The notes beneath the pieces are model-generated. The model saw only the letters and a list, made by a program, of their open reading frames with translations, made no database searches and had not been told where the DNA came from. 64,000 nucleotides of DNA from Stictocephala bisonia (lineage: Eukaryota; Arthropoda; Insecta; Hemiptera; Membracidae): NCBI GenBank assembly GCA_035578905.1, contig JAQJVL010000795.1, forward strand, positions 81,001-145,000, written 5' to 3'. Position numbers and translations under genes: made by a program. This document shows, piece by piece, positions 1 to 11,569 of this stretch (the first letter of the stretch is position 1; each line of letters starts with the position of its first letter).

Positions 1-147
1 TTCACAACCACCAACCCACCCATACACATACAGTGGTCCCACCCACCCACCCATACACGTACAGTGGTATTGACCCACCCACCCACCCATACACATACAG
101 TGGTATTGACCCACCCGCCCACCCATACACGTACAATAGTATTAATT
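1..147. repeat. C-rich 36-bp minisatellite (family M36), end of an array
   Basis: About four units of a minisatellite running CCCACCCACCCATACAC, then GTACAGTGGTATTGA, and restarting. The array is cut by the window start, so its true length is unknown. The last unit (about 112-147) is decayed. Units match the array at 60943-61340. The C runs (38-52 reads CCCACCCACCCACCC) give the opposite strand G-quadruplex potential. No gene is seen. Confidence 0.9.
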
Positions 148-719
148 ACGTGATAAAAGATTGACATAAATTATTATATTATTGAGAACCGCAGGTAGGT
201 CTCGTAATTGTCTGTTGTATATACTTTGTGGAATATATTGGGTTTCAAAAAGAACAAATTTTTTAAATTATTCCACAAATTTCAATTTAAAAAGTTCTTT
301 CGTCGGTTACATCAGTTTAAATGTAAACCGTAAAACATATGTTTAAAACAATATAAATTAAAATATGATAAAATATAGATATTTTAAAACAATTTAAAAA
401 TTAAATGGATTAGTAGAAAGTAATGTTAAATGAAATATTAAACAGGAAAATATGATTTACAATTACTTATTTTGTGTTCAATTTCTTCTTTAACTAAAGG
501 TATATATTACTAAAATGAATAGATGGTTGTGATATACATTGCTCTTTTATAACAGACATGCAGGCACTTTCAATTTGATTCCTTTTGGTCCAAGATGATT
601 CTTTAAATATAATACTAGACGAGTCAAATTTGATGATTTTCATTTAGAGCGTGTTCTACTAATTTTGATTTTTCTTTATTTTTTGTTTTGTAATTATATG
701 TGTTACTTGACTATTGTAC
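148..719. other. AT-rich stretch with no recognisable feature
   Basis: AT-rich sequence with many A and T runs, no long reading frame and no repeat shared with the rest of the window. The part next to 720 may be degraded 3' sequence of the Penelope-like remnant, but no motif shows this. Confidence 0.5.
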
Positions 720-1478
720 TTATAGGTCTACAGGTTCAGCCAATGTTTTATTACACTCACAATCAATTTTGTAAATTTTATTTTCAGATTCCTGAATTTT
801 GTTCTTAGGTTTTAATTTTGTTAAATGTCTACGAGGGTTATTAGTTGAACTAAAAAAGTACGGATATTGAACTTTGAGTTGTTTTTTTCTAAGTTTTTCT
901 AAAACGCCTTTTATATATGGAATTGTAATTGTAGTTAGAGCCTTGGTATTTTCATCGTGTCTTCTAGGTTGAATTTTATTTTTTAATTTCACCCTTTCAA
1001 TTATTTTTTATAGGATACTTATTATTTATTAATAAATGTATAGTATCTTGTTCTGCCTTTAATTTATCTTCGTAGTTTGTTACTAAATTATCTATTTTCT
1101 TAAATCAACTTTGAATCATTCCAATCTTCACATGTTGAGGGTGATTTGAAAAATAATTCATGTATTGTCCACTAAACCCTTATAAACGTTTTTTTAATGG
1201 TATAGTGAGTGATGTAATAAGTTTATTTTCTGTTGATTTTGTAACTAACACATCTATAAAAGGAATTTGTCCATTATTTTCATTTTCTAATGTAAATTTT
1301 ATAGTTGGTCTCAAGTTACTTATATGATTTAAAAATTTGTTTTGAATATTAGTTTGATCTTCCCATATGCAAAAATGTCATCAACATATCTGAGCCGTAT
1401 TTTTGGTTTGGGATTCCAGTTATAAAATGCAATCTTTTCAATATCATACATATAAATGTTACTTAGTATTGGACTTCA
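720..1478 (-). pseudogene. Penelope-like element, broken reverse transcriptase and linker
   Basis: Remnant of a Penelope-like retroelement (reverse transcriptase plus GIY-YIG endonuclease). Read on the minus strand, the order fits the family: SPILSNIYM (about 1475-1449), a palm motif RYVDDIF with the catalytic YVDD codons at 1388-1377, IPFIDVLV (about 1265-1242), a thumb-like QYMNYFSNHPQHVK stretch, then the open frame 992-720 with TIPYIKGVLEKLRK and the linker end YKIDCECNK, which in intact elements leads into the GIY-YIG nuclease. The coding is split over several frames. A slip lies just after YVDD near a T run (about 1376-1365), a stop codon sits directly upstream of SPIL (1478-1476), and further stops follow near 1180 and 1100. 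The nuclease is lost after the CxC. It cannot be functional. Assignment to Penelope-like elements rests on motif order and is fairly secure; the clade is not. Confidence 0.82.
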
Positions 1479-1479
1479 T

Positions 1480-2840
1480 ACTAAGTAGATTTTTTGGAGT
1501 TGAATAATATCCTTCCAGCCTTGCAGTCTGGGTTCAGAAAGGATCATAGTACAACAACTATGCTTTTATTAATTTGTGATGAATTACTTCAAGCAAGGGC
1601 AAAAAAGAAAGCATCTTTTCTTGCATTGCTGGATTTTTCCCATGAATTCGATTCTATCGACCACAGTATGTTGTTGGCTGTCATGCATTTTTATGGTTTT
1701 CGACCGGAAGTGGTTTGTTGGTTTCATTCCTATTTGGGAAATAGGAGACAAAATGTTAAAATTGGGATGGATTTATCTTCATCTTTGAGTAGGGTTGCTG
1801 GTGTTCCACAGGGTAGTTGCCTCGGGCGTATTCTATTCACTCTGTTTGCTGCCACTATGGGTTCAGGCTTACAAAATAGTCGCTTGTATTAATACGCCAA
1901 TGATGCTCAACTTTGTGTTTCATATGGTGCTGGGAGAGCTGACACAGTATCCATTTTGAATTCTGAATTAAGCATTGTCCATGATTTGTCTGAGAGGCAT
2001 GGGATTAAATTTAACAAGGAAAAGTGTTGTGTATTGTCGAATCCTTCCAATGTGGGTTCGAAGTCTGTCGGTGGTGTTGCTTGGCGGTATCAGACTAAAT
2101 GAGTGTGAATCCTCAAAGGTATTTGGCCTCATGTTCGATGGTGACCTCACTTTGTCTGGTCATGTAAGTGCTGTTTGTCGGCGGGCCCTTAGTCGACTAA
2201 GAATGTTATACAAACATAGGTACTTGTTTCCTAAAGATACCAAGCTTCGCCTTGTCCAGGCTCTTGTGCTCACTGTGATCGATTACTGCCTCCCTGTGTA
2301 TGGAAATATTGTGTCTAAAGGGGATTTAGACAAATTACAGAGAGTGCAAAATATGTGTGTCAGGTATGTATGTGGACTAAGAAAGTTTGACCATGTTTCG
2401 GAGGCACGACGATCACTGGGTTTGCTGACTGTGACTGATACCTGTACTCTGCGCTCCTTATGCCTTGTTTATAGAATCCTTACCACTGGAAGGCCGGGAT
2501 ATTTGAGGGAAAAACTAAAAAATAGGTCTCAGATCCGATCTCGCAGCACTAGACAGGATCAAGTTTTGGATATGCCTCGCGTTCGCCGTGAATTTGCGTA
2601 CTTTGCTTACAAATTATTTAATGAATTTTCCTCCAGTTTAACAGGCCAGGGTGTATCTGAAACTACATATAAAAACAATGTATCTAATACAAGCTGATGT
2701 ATCCATATATAACTGTACTGTATACATAACTTTATGTTTTAATTGTGACTAATTAAAATTATCTTGAGTTGTTTTGTAAACCAGCATTTTTTGTTGAAAA
2801 CCACTCCAAAATAAAGACCGTATTTATTTATACTCCACCC
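1480..2840 (+). pseudogene. 5'-truncated, inactivated non-LTR retrotransposon (reverse transcriptase)
   Basis: Remnant of a non-LTR (LINE) retrotransposon; the open frames are 1494-1892 and 1975-2697. It starts inside the reverse transcriptase with LPALQSGFRKDHSTTT (fingers), then LLDFSHEFDSIDH (motif A), FHSYLGNRRQ, and GVPQGSCLG (motif B). A TAA stop at 1890-1892 directly precedes the catalytic box, which reads YAND (1893-1904) instead of YADD. That frame runs on to TGA at 2100-2102, and the thumb continues in another frame (GGIRLNECESSKVFGLMFDGDLTL from about 2080, then LDKLQRVQNMCVRYVCGL). So it has a nonsense codon, a lost catalytic Asp and a frameshift. No upstream endonuclease domain is present; 5' truncation is typical of LINE insertions. 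The motifs fit the CR1/L2/Jockey-like group, but I cannot fix the clade. The 3' UTR probably runs to about 2840. The join to the Penelope-like remnant lies at about 1478-1490. Confidence 0.85.
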
Positions 2841-3489
2841 ATAGGTAAACCTGAAATTTGGCTATACAAGTTTTCTTCATATTGAAAGTAGATGTTTTTA
2901 ACACTACTTTCTTGATATTGAAAGTTGTTTGTTGTTTATTAGTAAGAAGTTATAATATACAACAAACTGATGATTGTGTTCTCTCTTTGATTATCATCTT
3001 GTTCTATAAAGATCTGTACCGGTTATGTTTGAAATTCCCAGCTCAGTTCAAAATTATAGGAAGTATATATATAAAAACAGTCTTGTATATAATTGAATTG
3101 TAAAAATATCGAGTGAACTCATTCACTACTATTAGTTTTGTGTACATGAACATATGGAAGCAACAATTCTTTTTGAATTAAAATAGTAGATAGATAAAAA
3201 AAATCGTTAAATCATGTTTTTACCTAGTGACATTTTCTTTACATTTCTTCAAAAATGACTTTTTACAAGTACTTACTTAAATCACGTTTTTATTTTCAAA
3301 TTCAATAAAGGAAACATATTATTTACTCATTAATGTTAATTAATTATTTTATTAATAACATAGCTAATCATACGATGCCATATTTACTTAATCTTCTTAT
3401 ACCTTGAAGAAGATGTGTGTGAATTATACCTTGAAGAACGCAATTAGTTAGTATTTATTTAATTTTAAAATGGCACTATATCCAGTTAG
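2841..3489. other. AT-rich stretch, nothing recognised
   Basis: An 81-codon frame at 2858-3103 has low-complexity hydrophobic content and no motif, so I treat it as chance. A short phrase containing ACCTTGAAGAA is repeated at about 3401 and 3429. Nothing else stands out. Confidence 0.45.
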
Positions 3490-3806
3490 GGTCTTTTCCG
3501 TTAATTCAATACCACTTCATAAATATCCCATTGCTCTAAAAACTGTTCCCAATCATTTTTACGTTAATTTGGACATTCGTTATCCGCTAGGAATACGATA
3601 TCGCTGGCCTTATCTTATCGCTTTCTAAGAACTTACACTCGGAGAGCGCATTCAGCGGTAAGTCAATCATTGAATTTACCAGTTTGTGCTCAAGTTTAGC
3701 AGCAACCTAACCTGACATAACCTAACCAATAACCATAATTGCGATAAAAAAGTAATGGTAGTGAAATAACGGGAAAAGTAGTGGTAGTGAATTAACGGAA
3801 AAGGTC
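3490..3806 (-). mobile_element. MITE-1 copy 1 (terminal inverted repeats, TTAGG-like tract)
   Basis: Non-autonomous DNA element of about 317 bp. The left end GGTCTTTTCCGTTAATTCA and the right end TGAATTAACGGAAAAGGTC are inverted copies. Inside are the blocks ATATCGCTGGCCTTATCTTATCGC and the complement of a TTAGG-like tract (about 3704-3726), in the opposite orientation to copies 2-4. The end region is internally duplicated on the right (two AGTGGTAGTGAATTAACGG-like phrases). It encodes no protein. The flanks CCAGTTAG and CCAATTAT could be a decayed 8-bp target duplication; the superfamily is unresolved. Confidence 0.82.
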
Positions 3807-4286
3807 TACCAATTATATTATGGTTCTAAGACAAAAATAAAACAAAAGTGTAACAATATGCATAATAATAAATCAGTATATCTAGCAAGTGATAAAGTTA
3901 TGTTAATAAGGTTTGATCACTGAAATCATTAAAAACCTGTCGGAGGACATTTATATGCATAATTATGGAAATAAGCTTGTTTAAAGTATAAACTTACATT
4001 TTTGTAGTAAAACTGACCACATTACGTATCTAAATCACTTTATAAGTTCATCTAATAACAATAAATATTTTATAAATTTTTAAGTATTTACTAAATGACA
4101 TGCCATGTAAGAAGCCACCATGCATGCCTAAAATAATAATAATCTTGATGCTCTACACGATTCGTATATAATTAATTTTTAGTATATTTACAGTATTAGA
4201 TGTGACAGAAACGTAAGCACAGAAGTTTTAAGTGAAATGATAAAGTTTCTCAAAGGAATTGCCTCATTGGCGTCGTGACTGTTGTT
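3807..4286. other. Unassigned AT-rich spacer
   Basis: No motif, reading frame or shared repeat recognised. Confidence 0.4.
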
Positions 4287-4302
4287 GGGAGGGGGGAGGG
4301 GG
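4287..4302 (+). other. G-rich tract with G-quadruplex potential
   Basis: GGGAGGGGGGAGGGGG in AT-rich surroundings. The G runs could supply four G triplets. No gene or promoter context is visible. Confidence 0.5.
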
Positions 4303-4839
4303 TAGATGGAACTAAGTTACCCGGGACCTTAATCATTTCATTTCCGGTTCTAAATTTTCACTTTTTCACCGGAGCATTTTAACTTAAAGTTGCCCTTAAA
4401 GTGTAATTTTGAGAAAACAATTTGTAAAACACTATTAAATATATTATTGTACTGAGTGTTGTTGATTGATAACGTGCTATTTTGTTCTGTGTCTCGAATG
4501 ATTATTCATAATCGTATGTATCTGTGATAGTTTCATAGAAGAAATGATTTTCTGAGAAGTTCATCCTAATTTTTTACTGGTGTTCTTCGTTGAAATGAGT
4601 TAGTTGAGTAGTATTACAAATATATAATAGTTTTATATATAGGATAAGGTAGAATATATCACTTGAAAACGACGGGAGGTTCATACTTGTCGAAAGCTGT
4701 GTTAGTTTAAAAACACTTGATGACCAATATGAATTATCGAACATTGTATACACTTTATATGACGTACCACACACCTCTCAGCTTTCTCATTGAGCTATGT
4801 AAAGGTCTTACTGTAGAATTCAGCCAAACTATCCACTGA
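4303..4839. other. Unassigned spacer
   Basis: Nothing recognised. The 66-codon minus-strand frame at 4574-4774 shows no domain and is probably chance. Confidence 0.4.
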
Positions 4840-4917
4840 CCACCGTACGTATACGGATGGGTGGGAGGGTGAACATTACCGTGCGTTTATTGGTGGGTGA
4901 ATGGACCAATGTGCCAT
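4840..4917 (-). repeat. Decayed M36 minisatellite, about two units, inverted
   Basis: Read on the minus strand, this contains CACCCACCAATAAACGCACG and then CCCTCCCACCCATCCGTATA, matching the C-rich block and the ATACACGTACAGTGGT part of the M36 unit with many changes. It shows that the family is dispersed and not only present as arrays at the window ends. Confidence 0.6.
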
Positions 4918-5032
4918 ACTTATTCAATTGACTTGTAATAAGATGTTTCTAAACGTCTAAAAAATATTTAAGACAATATGAATTTTTTATCGCACACTAA
5001 TGTCACCAAAACAGTCATTTTTTTAGCTTGCT
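4918..5032. other. Unassigned spacer
   Basis: AT-rich, no feature seen. Confidence 0.35.
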
Positions 5033-5150
5033 GAAGAATTATTACTATTCATTTCTAAGACGTCGATCGTAGAGATATGGGCGAATATGAGGGGTGAATG
5101 AGTGTGATAAGTGTAGATGAAAGAGTGTAGTCATTGAAAGTACAAGACAT
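5033..5150 (-). mobile_element. SINE-A 3' tail fragment
   Basis: Minus-strand copy of the SINE-A tail. On the plus strand it begins TTCTAAGACGTCGATCGTAG and continues with GAATATGAG and GAATGAGTGTGAT phrases. It is nearly identical to 22858-22940, so the family membership is clear. The head is missing. A further 450 bp or so to the right (5151-5619) shows nothing recognisable. Confidence 0.75.
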
Positions 5151-5619
5151 CGAAATACGTATTTGATTTATGTTACTAAAAACAATTTAATCAATTGAAT
5201 CTAGTTGAGATAAACAAAATTAATAAATTAGTACAGAACAGTCTATAAAGTAAACAGAAAGTCTATAAAGAATCCTATAATGTGTAATATAAGAAAGAGT
5301 TCGTCTCTTTGAAAGACAACAATTCTAAATGTAGATTCCTTTTCCTTGAACACTGAATGTATCCTTTATATCAATTTAATGAACCACCGCCTCTACACTA
5401 CGTAGCTCACACGATCAATAGAGCTTTAAAGCCAATTTCAATTAGATGATATTGCACGAGTCTTGCATGATCCTCACCTTTTGTAACTGGCATTCTGCAC
5501 GAGGCTCTGAAGGATATTACAACATTGTGGGCTTTGTAAGTTGGAAATATTGAACATATCATCGTATTAATCACGTAGTCTTAGTTCAAAGTTCTCTGTT
5601 ACTGTGTATGAATATTATC

Positions 5620-5945
5620 GGCATTAATGGTGCAGTGCTGTAACCCGACTACTTGGGGACAGAGTGTTGTACAGATTTTAGGCGATAGATTTTATGCTCT
5701 GTCCTTTTAATGGCGTCCACTCGATGGTTGGTGGTCAAGGTCCGAATGTTGGGTAGGGAGAAGAACTAAGTAGTAGGCTTGACAGTGAGCTGAAAATCAG
5801 ACCGATACTACGTGGTTCAAATTCCACGTAAAACTGAGGACCCATAGTTGCCCTGGCGGCTGATGTCCAGTTACATCGGCAATCATGTCTGGATCTCTCC
5901 TGGTAGAACGCTTAGCTTTCCATAGACAAGACACTTAGATCCCGT
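5620..5945 (+). mobile_element. SINE-A copy, head and middle
   Basis: Shares with 17795-18207 the phrases GTGCTGTAA, CTACTTGGGGACA, a TGGTGGTCAAGGTCCG-like stretch, and TACGTGGTTCAAATTCCACG (about 5812-5831). The last resembles a tRNA T-arm and pol III B box (GGTTCRANNCC). It then follows the body as AGGACCCATAGTTGCCCTGG. The tail is diverged or lost. A tRNA-related SINE is the best reading, though a clear A box is not seen in this copy. Confidence 0.65.
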
Positions 5946-6443
5946 CATATTCTGTAGTAATGATAGGTAAATTTAACAAAACGTTCACTTCTATGAAACA
6001 ATGTCATATATTGATGTGGTGTACTTGATGGTTGCCAATAACAAATTCGATAAACAAAATCATCAAAATTAATTGAAAGTTAATTGTGAACAATATTTAA
6101 ATTCAATTGTGCAACTTTTTGAAACAAAAATTGTTTTTATAAGGATTACTAAACTTAGCCGTAGGTTTACTGCAGATTTTCATTTTCCCTGATAAACACA
6201 TCGATAACATAGACCTATAAGTTATACTATCACTACGTTATTTTATCATGATAATTTCAACTATAGTAATTAAATATCACGTTTCTCGACTATTTTCAAT
6301 TAATTACTTAAATCACATTTTTATTTTAAAATTCAATAAAGGAAATGATTATATGTATTTATACTTTGAATCTGAGCAAATAAATACATTTGTTACGAAA
6401 ATAAATAGCCTTCTACAATACGCTGCTTTAAACTGACCATGGC
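5946..6443. other. AT-rich spacer before satellite A
   Basis: No feature recognised. The short frame at 6248-6436 has no motif. The satellite begins abruptly at about 6444. Confidence 0.45.
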
Positions 6444-9400
6444 CCGGTGCATCTGGACATTGGTCCTAAGGGCTCCGGTACATCTGGACATTGGTCCTAA
6501 GGGCTCCGGTACATCTGGACATTGGTCCTAAGGGCTCCGGTACATCTGGACATTGGTCCTAAGGGCTCCGGTACATCTGGACATTGGTCCTAAGGGCTCC
6601 GGTGCATCTGGACATTGGTCCTAAGGGCTCCGGTACATCTGGACATTGGTCCTAAGGGCTCCGGTGCATCTGGACATTGGTCCTAAGGGCTCCGGTACAT
6701 CTGGACATTGGTCCTAAGGGCTCCGGTACATCTGGACATTGGTCCTAAGGGCTCCGGTACATCTGGACATTGGTCCTAAGGGCTCCGGTACATCTGGACA
6801 TTGGTCCTAAGGGCTCCGGTGCATCTGGACATTGGTCCTAAGGGCTCCGGTACATCTGGACATTGGTCCTAAGGGCTCCGGTGCATCTGGACATTGGTCC
6901 TAAGGGCTCCGGTACATCTGGACATTGGTCCTAAGGGCTCCGGTACATCTGGACATTGGTCCTAAGGGCTCCGGTACATCTGGACATTGGTCCTAAGGGC
7001 TCCGGTGCATCTGGACATTGGTCCTAAGGGCTCCGGTGCATCTGGACATTGGTCCTAAGGGCTCCGGTACATCTGGACATTGGTCCTAAGGGCTCCGGTG
7101 CATCTGGACATTGGTCCTAAGGGCTCCGGTACATCTGGACATTGGTCCTAAGGGCTCCGGTACATCTGGACATTGGTCCTAAGGGCTCCGGTACATCTGG
7201 ACATTGGTCCTAAGGGCTCCGGTGAAACTGGACATTGGTCCTAAGGGCTCCGGTACATCTGGACATTGGTCCTAAGGGCTCCGGTGCATCTGGACATTGG
7301 TCCTAAGGGCTCCGGTACATCTGGACATTGGTCCTAAGGGCTCCGGTGCATCTGGACATTGGTCCTAAGGGCTCCGGTACATCTGGACATTGGTCCTAAG
7401 GGCTCCGGTGCATCTGGACATTGGTCCTAAGGGCTCCGGTACATCTGGACATTGGTCCTAAGGGCTCCGGTACATCTGGACATTGGTCCTAAGGGCTCCG
7501 GTACATCTGGACATTGGTCCTAAGGGCTCCGGTGCATCTGGACATTGGTCCTAAGGGCTCCGGTGCAACTGGACATTGGTCCTAAGGGCTCCGGTGCAAC
7601 TGGACATTGGTCCTAAGGGCTCCGGTGCATCTGGACATTGGTCCTAAGGGCTCCGGTGCAACTGGACATTGGTCCTAAGGGCTCCGGTACATCTGGACAT
7701 TGGTCCTAAGGGCTCCGGTACATCTGGACATTGGTCCTAAGGGCTCCGGTGCATCTGGACATTGGTCCTAAGGGCTCCGGTACATCTGGACATTGGTCCT
7801 AAGGGCTCCGGTACATCTGGACATTGGTCCTAAGGGCTCCGGTGCATCTGGACATTGGTCCTAAGGGCTCCGGTACATCTGGACATTGGTCCTAAGGGCT
7901 CCGGTGCATCTGGACATTGGTCCTAAGGGCTCCGGTACATCTGGACATTGGTCCTAAGGGCTCCGGTACATCTGGACATTGGTCCTAAGGGCTCCGGTGC
8001 ATCTGGACATTGGTCCTTAGGGCTCCGGTACATCTGGACATTGGTCCTAAGGGCTCCGGTGCATCTGGACATTGGTCCTAAGGGCTCCGGTACATCTGGA
8101 CATTGGTCCTAAGGGCTCCGGTACATCTGGACATTGGTCCTAAGGGCTCCGGTACATCTGGACATTGGTCCTAAGGGCTCCGGTGCATCTGGACATTGGT
8201 CCTAAGGGCTCCGGTACATCTGGACATTGGTCCTAAGGGCTCCGGTGCATCTGGACATTGGTCCTAAGGGCTCCGGTACATCTGGACATTGGTCCTAAGG
8301 GCTCCGGTACATCTGGACATTGGTCCTAAGGGCTCCGGTACATCTGGACATTGGTCCTAAGGGCTCCGGTACATCTGGACATTGGTCCTAAGGGCTCCGG
8401 TGCATCTGGACATTGGTCCTAAGGGCTCCGGTACATCTGGACATTGGTCCTAAGGGCTCCGGTGCATCTGGACATTGGTCCTAAGGGCTCCGGTACATCT
8501 GGACATTGGTCCTAAGGGCTCCGGTACATCTGGACATTGGTCCTAAGGGCTCCGGTACATCTGGACATTGGTCCTAAGGGCTCCGGTACATCTGGACATT
8601 GGTCCTAAGGGCTCCGGTGCATCTGGACATTGGTCCTAAGGGCTCCGGTACATCTGGACATTGGTCCTAAGGGCTCCGGTGCATCTGGACATTGGTCCTA
8701 AGGGCTCCGGTACATCTGGACATTGGTCCTAAGGGCTCCGGTACATCTGGACATTGGTCCTAAGGGCTCCGGTACATCTGGACATTGGTCCTAAGGGCTC
8801 CGGTGCATCTGGACATTGGTCCTAAGGGCTCCGGTACATCTGGACATTGGTCCTAAGGGCTCCGGTACATCTGGACATTGGTCCTAAGGGCTCCGGTACA
8901 TCTGGACATTGGTCCTAAGGGCTCCGGTACATCTGGACATTGGTCCTAAGGGCTCCGGTACATCTGGACATTGGTCCTAAGGGCTCCGGTACATCTGGAC
9001 ATTGGTCCTAAGGGCTCCGGTGCATCTGGACATTGGTCCTAAGGGCTCCGGTACATCTGGACATTGGTCCTAAGGGCTCCGGTGCATCTGGACATTGGTC
9101 CTAAGGGCTCCGGTACATCTGGACATTGGTCCTAAGGGCTCCGGTACATCTGGACATTGGTCCTAAGGGCTCCGGTGCATCTGGACATTGGTCCTAAGGG
9201 CTCCGGTACATCTGGACATTGGTCCTAAGGGCTCCGGTGCATCTGGACATTGGTCCTAAGGGCTCCGGTACATCTGGACATTGGTCCTAAGGGCTCCGGT
9301 ACATCTGGACATTGGTCCTAAGGGCTCCGGTACATCTGGACATTGGTCCTAAGGGCTCCGGTGCATCTGGACATTGGTCCTAAGGGCTCCGGTGCATCTG

Positions 9401-11295
9401 GACATTGGTCCTAAGGGCTCCGGTACATCTGGACATTGGTCCTAAGGGCTCCGGTGCATCTGGACATTGGTCCTAAGGGCTCCGGTACATCTGGACATTG
9501 GTCCTAAGGGCTCCGGTGAAACTGGACATTGGTCCTAAGGGCTCCGGTACATCTGGACATTGGTCCTAAGGGCTCCGGTGAAACTGGACATTGGTCCTAA
9601 GGGCTCCGGTACATCTGGACATTGGTCCTAAGGGCTCCGGTGCATCTGGACATTGGTCCTAAGGGCTCCGGTACATCTGGACATTGGTCCTAAGGGCTCC
9701 GGTGCATCTGGACATTGGTCCTAAGGGCTCCGGTACATCTGGACATTGGTCCTAAGGGCTCCGGTGCATCTGGACATTGGTCCTAAGGGCTCCGGTACAT
9801 CTGGACATTGGTCCTAAGGGCTCCGGTACATCTGGACATTGGTCCTAAGGGCTCCGGTACATCTGGACATTGGTCCTAAGGGCTCCGGTGCATCTGGACA
9901 TTGGTCCTAAGGGCTCCGGTGCATCTGGACATTGGTCCTAAGGGCTCCGGTACATCTGGACATTGGTCCTAAGGGCTCCGGTGCATCTGGACATTGGTCC
10001 TAAGGGCTCCGGTGCATCTGGACATTGGTCCTAAGGGCTCCGGTACATCTGGACATTGGTCCTAAGGGCTCCGGTACATCTGGACATTGGTCCTAAGGGC
10101 TCCGGTGCATCTGGACATTGGTCCTAAGGGCTCCGGTACATCTGGACATTGGTCCTAAGGGCTCCGGTACATCTGGACATTGGTCCTAAGGGCTCCGGTG
10201 CATCTGGACATTGGTCCTAAGGGCTCCGGTACATCTGGACATTGGTCCTAAGGGCTCCGGTGCATCTGGACATTGGTCCTAAGGGCTCCGGTACATCTGG
10301 ACATTGGTCCTAAGGGCTCCGGTACATCTGGACATTGGTCCTAAGGGCTCCGGTGCATCTGGACATTGGTCCTTAGGGCTCCGGTACATCTGGACATTGG
10401 TCCTAAGGGCTCCGGTGCATCTGGACATTGGTCCTAAGGGCTCCGGTACATCTGGACATTGGTCCTAAGGGCTCCGGTACATCTGGACATTGGTCCTAAG
10501 GGCTCCGGTACATCTGGACATTGGTCCTAAGGGCTCCGGTGCATCTGGACATTGGTCCTAAGGGCTCCGGTACATCTGGACATTGGTCCTAAGGGCTCCG
10601 GTGCATCTGGACATTGGTCCTAAGGGCTCCGGTACATCTGGACATTGGTCCTAAGGGCTCCGGTGCATCTGGACATTGGTCCTAAGGGCTCCGGTACATC
10701 TGGACATTGGTCCTAAGGGCTCCGGTACATCTGGACATTGGTCCTAAGGGCTCCGGTACATCTGGACATTGGTCCTAAGGGCTCCGGTGCATCTGGACAT
10801 TGGTCCTAAGGGCTCCGGTGCATCTGGACATTGGTCCTAAGGGCTCCGGTACATCTGGACATTGGTCCTAAGGGCTCCGGTGCATCTGGACATTGGTCCT
10901 AAGGGCTCCGGTACATCTGGACATTGGTCCTAAGGGCTCCGGTGAAACTGGACATTGGTCCTAAGGGCTCCGGTACATCTGGACATTGGTCCTAAGGGCT
11001 CCGGTGAAACTGGACATTGGTCCTATGGGCTCCGGTACATCTGGACATTGGTCCTAAGGGCTCCGGTACATCTGGACATTGGTCCTAAGGGCTCCGGTGA
11101 AACTGGACATTGGTCCTAAGGGCTCCGGTACATCTGGACATTGGTCCTAAGGGCTCCGGTGCATCTGGACATTGGTCCTAAGGGCTCCGGTGCATCTGGA
11201 CATTGGTCCTAAGGGCTCCGTTGCATCTGGACATTGGTCCTAAGGGCTCCGGTGCATCTGGACATTGGTCCAAAGGGCTCCGGTGCAACTGGACA
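6444..11295 (+). repeat. Satellite A: about 156 tandem units of 31 bp
   Basis: Head-to-tail array with an exact 31-bp period across 4,852 bp, about 55% GC against AT-rich flanks. Units start TACATCTGGACATTGG and end GGGCTCCGG. Each holds the dyad GGACATTGGTCC. Four unit types differ at the start: TACATCT and TGCATCT (both common), TGCAACT (7560s-7660s and the last unit) and TGAAACT (7225, 9519, 9581, 10945, 11007, 11100). Rare marks include CCTTAGG (variant T at 8018 and 10374) and CCTATGG (about 11023). The order of types is repeated at offsets of 2,356 bp and 1,426 bp, showing later block duplication. TAA in the unit combined with a period that is not a multiple of three blocks all plus-strand frames. 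It is not coding. Confidence 0.97.
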
Positions 11296-11427
11296 ACCCT
11301 CTACCTGGCTATTGGGCTATTAAAAAATGGTTCCTCCTAAGAAACAGTCAACCTTAGTTAGTAACAAAGACTACACTTGTTCATATACACTCATCTTCCC
11401 CACTAGTTCCTCATATTTGCCCTTATT
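11296..11427 (+). mobile_element. SINE-A 3' body abutting satellite A
   Basis: Directly after the last satellite unit comes CTGGCTATTGGGCTATTAAA, then a TTAGTTAGTAACAAAGACTACACTTGTTC-type phrase and CACTCATC. This matches the body and tail of SINE-A (compare 18490-18600 and 25750-25880). The head is absent, so the satellite occupies the place where the upstream part of the element would be. Confidence 0.72.
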
Positions 11428-11569
11428 ATACTTTTGTATTTGTTCAAGATTTTGAATAATTGTAATTTTGAAACAAGATAAAATATAATTACATGAAGTT
11501 GTTCCAAGTGTATTTTGAGTCTTCGGTGTAGTCCGATTATCCAATTTAGGCAAGCAAATTAAATTTAAA

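Noticed and set aside
2858..3103. 81-codon plus-strand frame
   Set aside because: Hydrophobic, AT-driven composition with no motif, lying after the LINE remnant; probably chance.
6444..11295. CRISPR-like array
   Set aside because: The 31-bp units are contiguous with no spacers, and the context is eukaryotic; it is a satellite.
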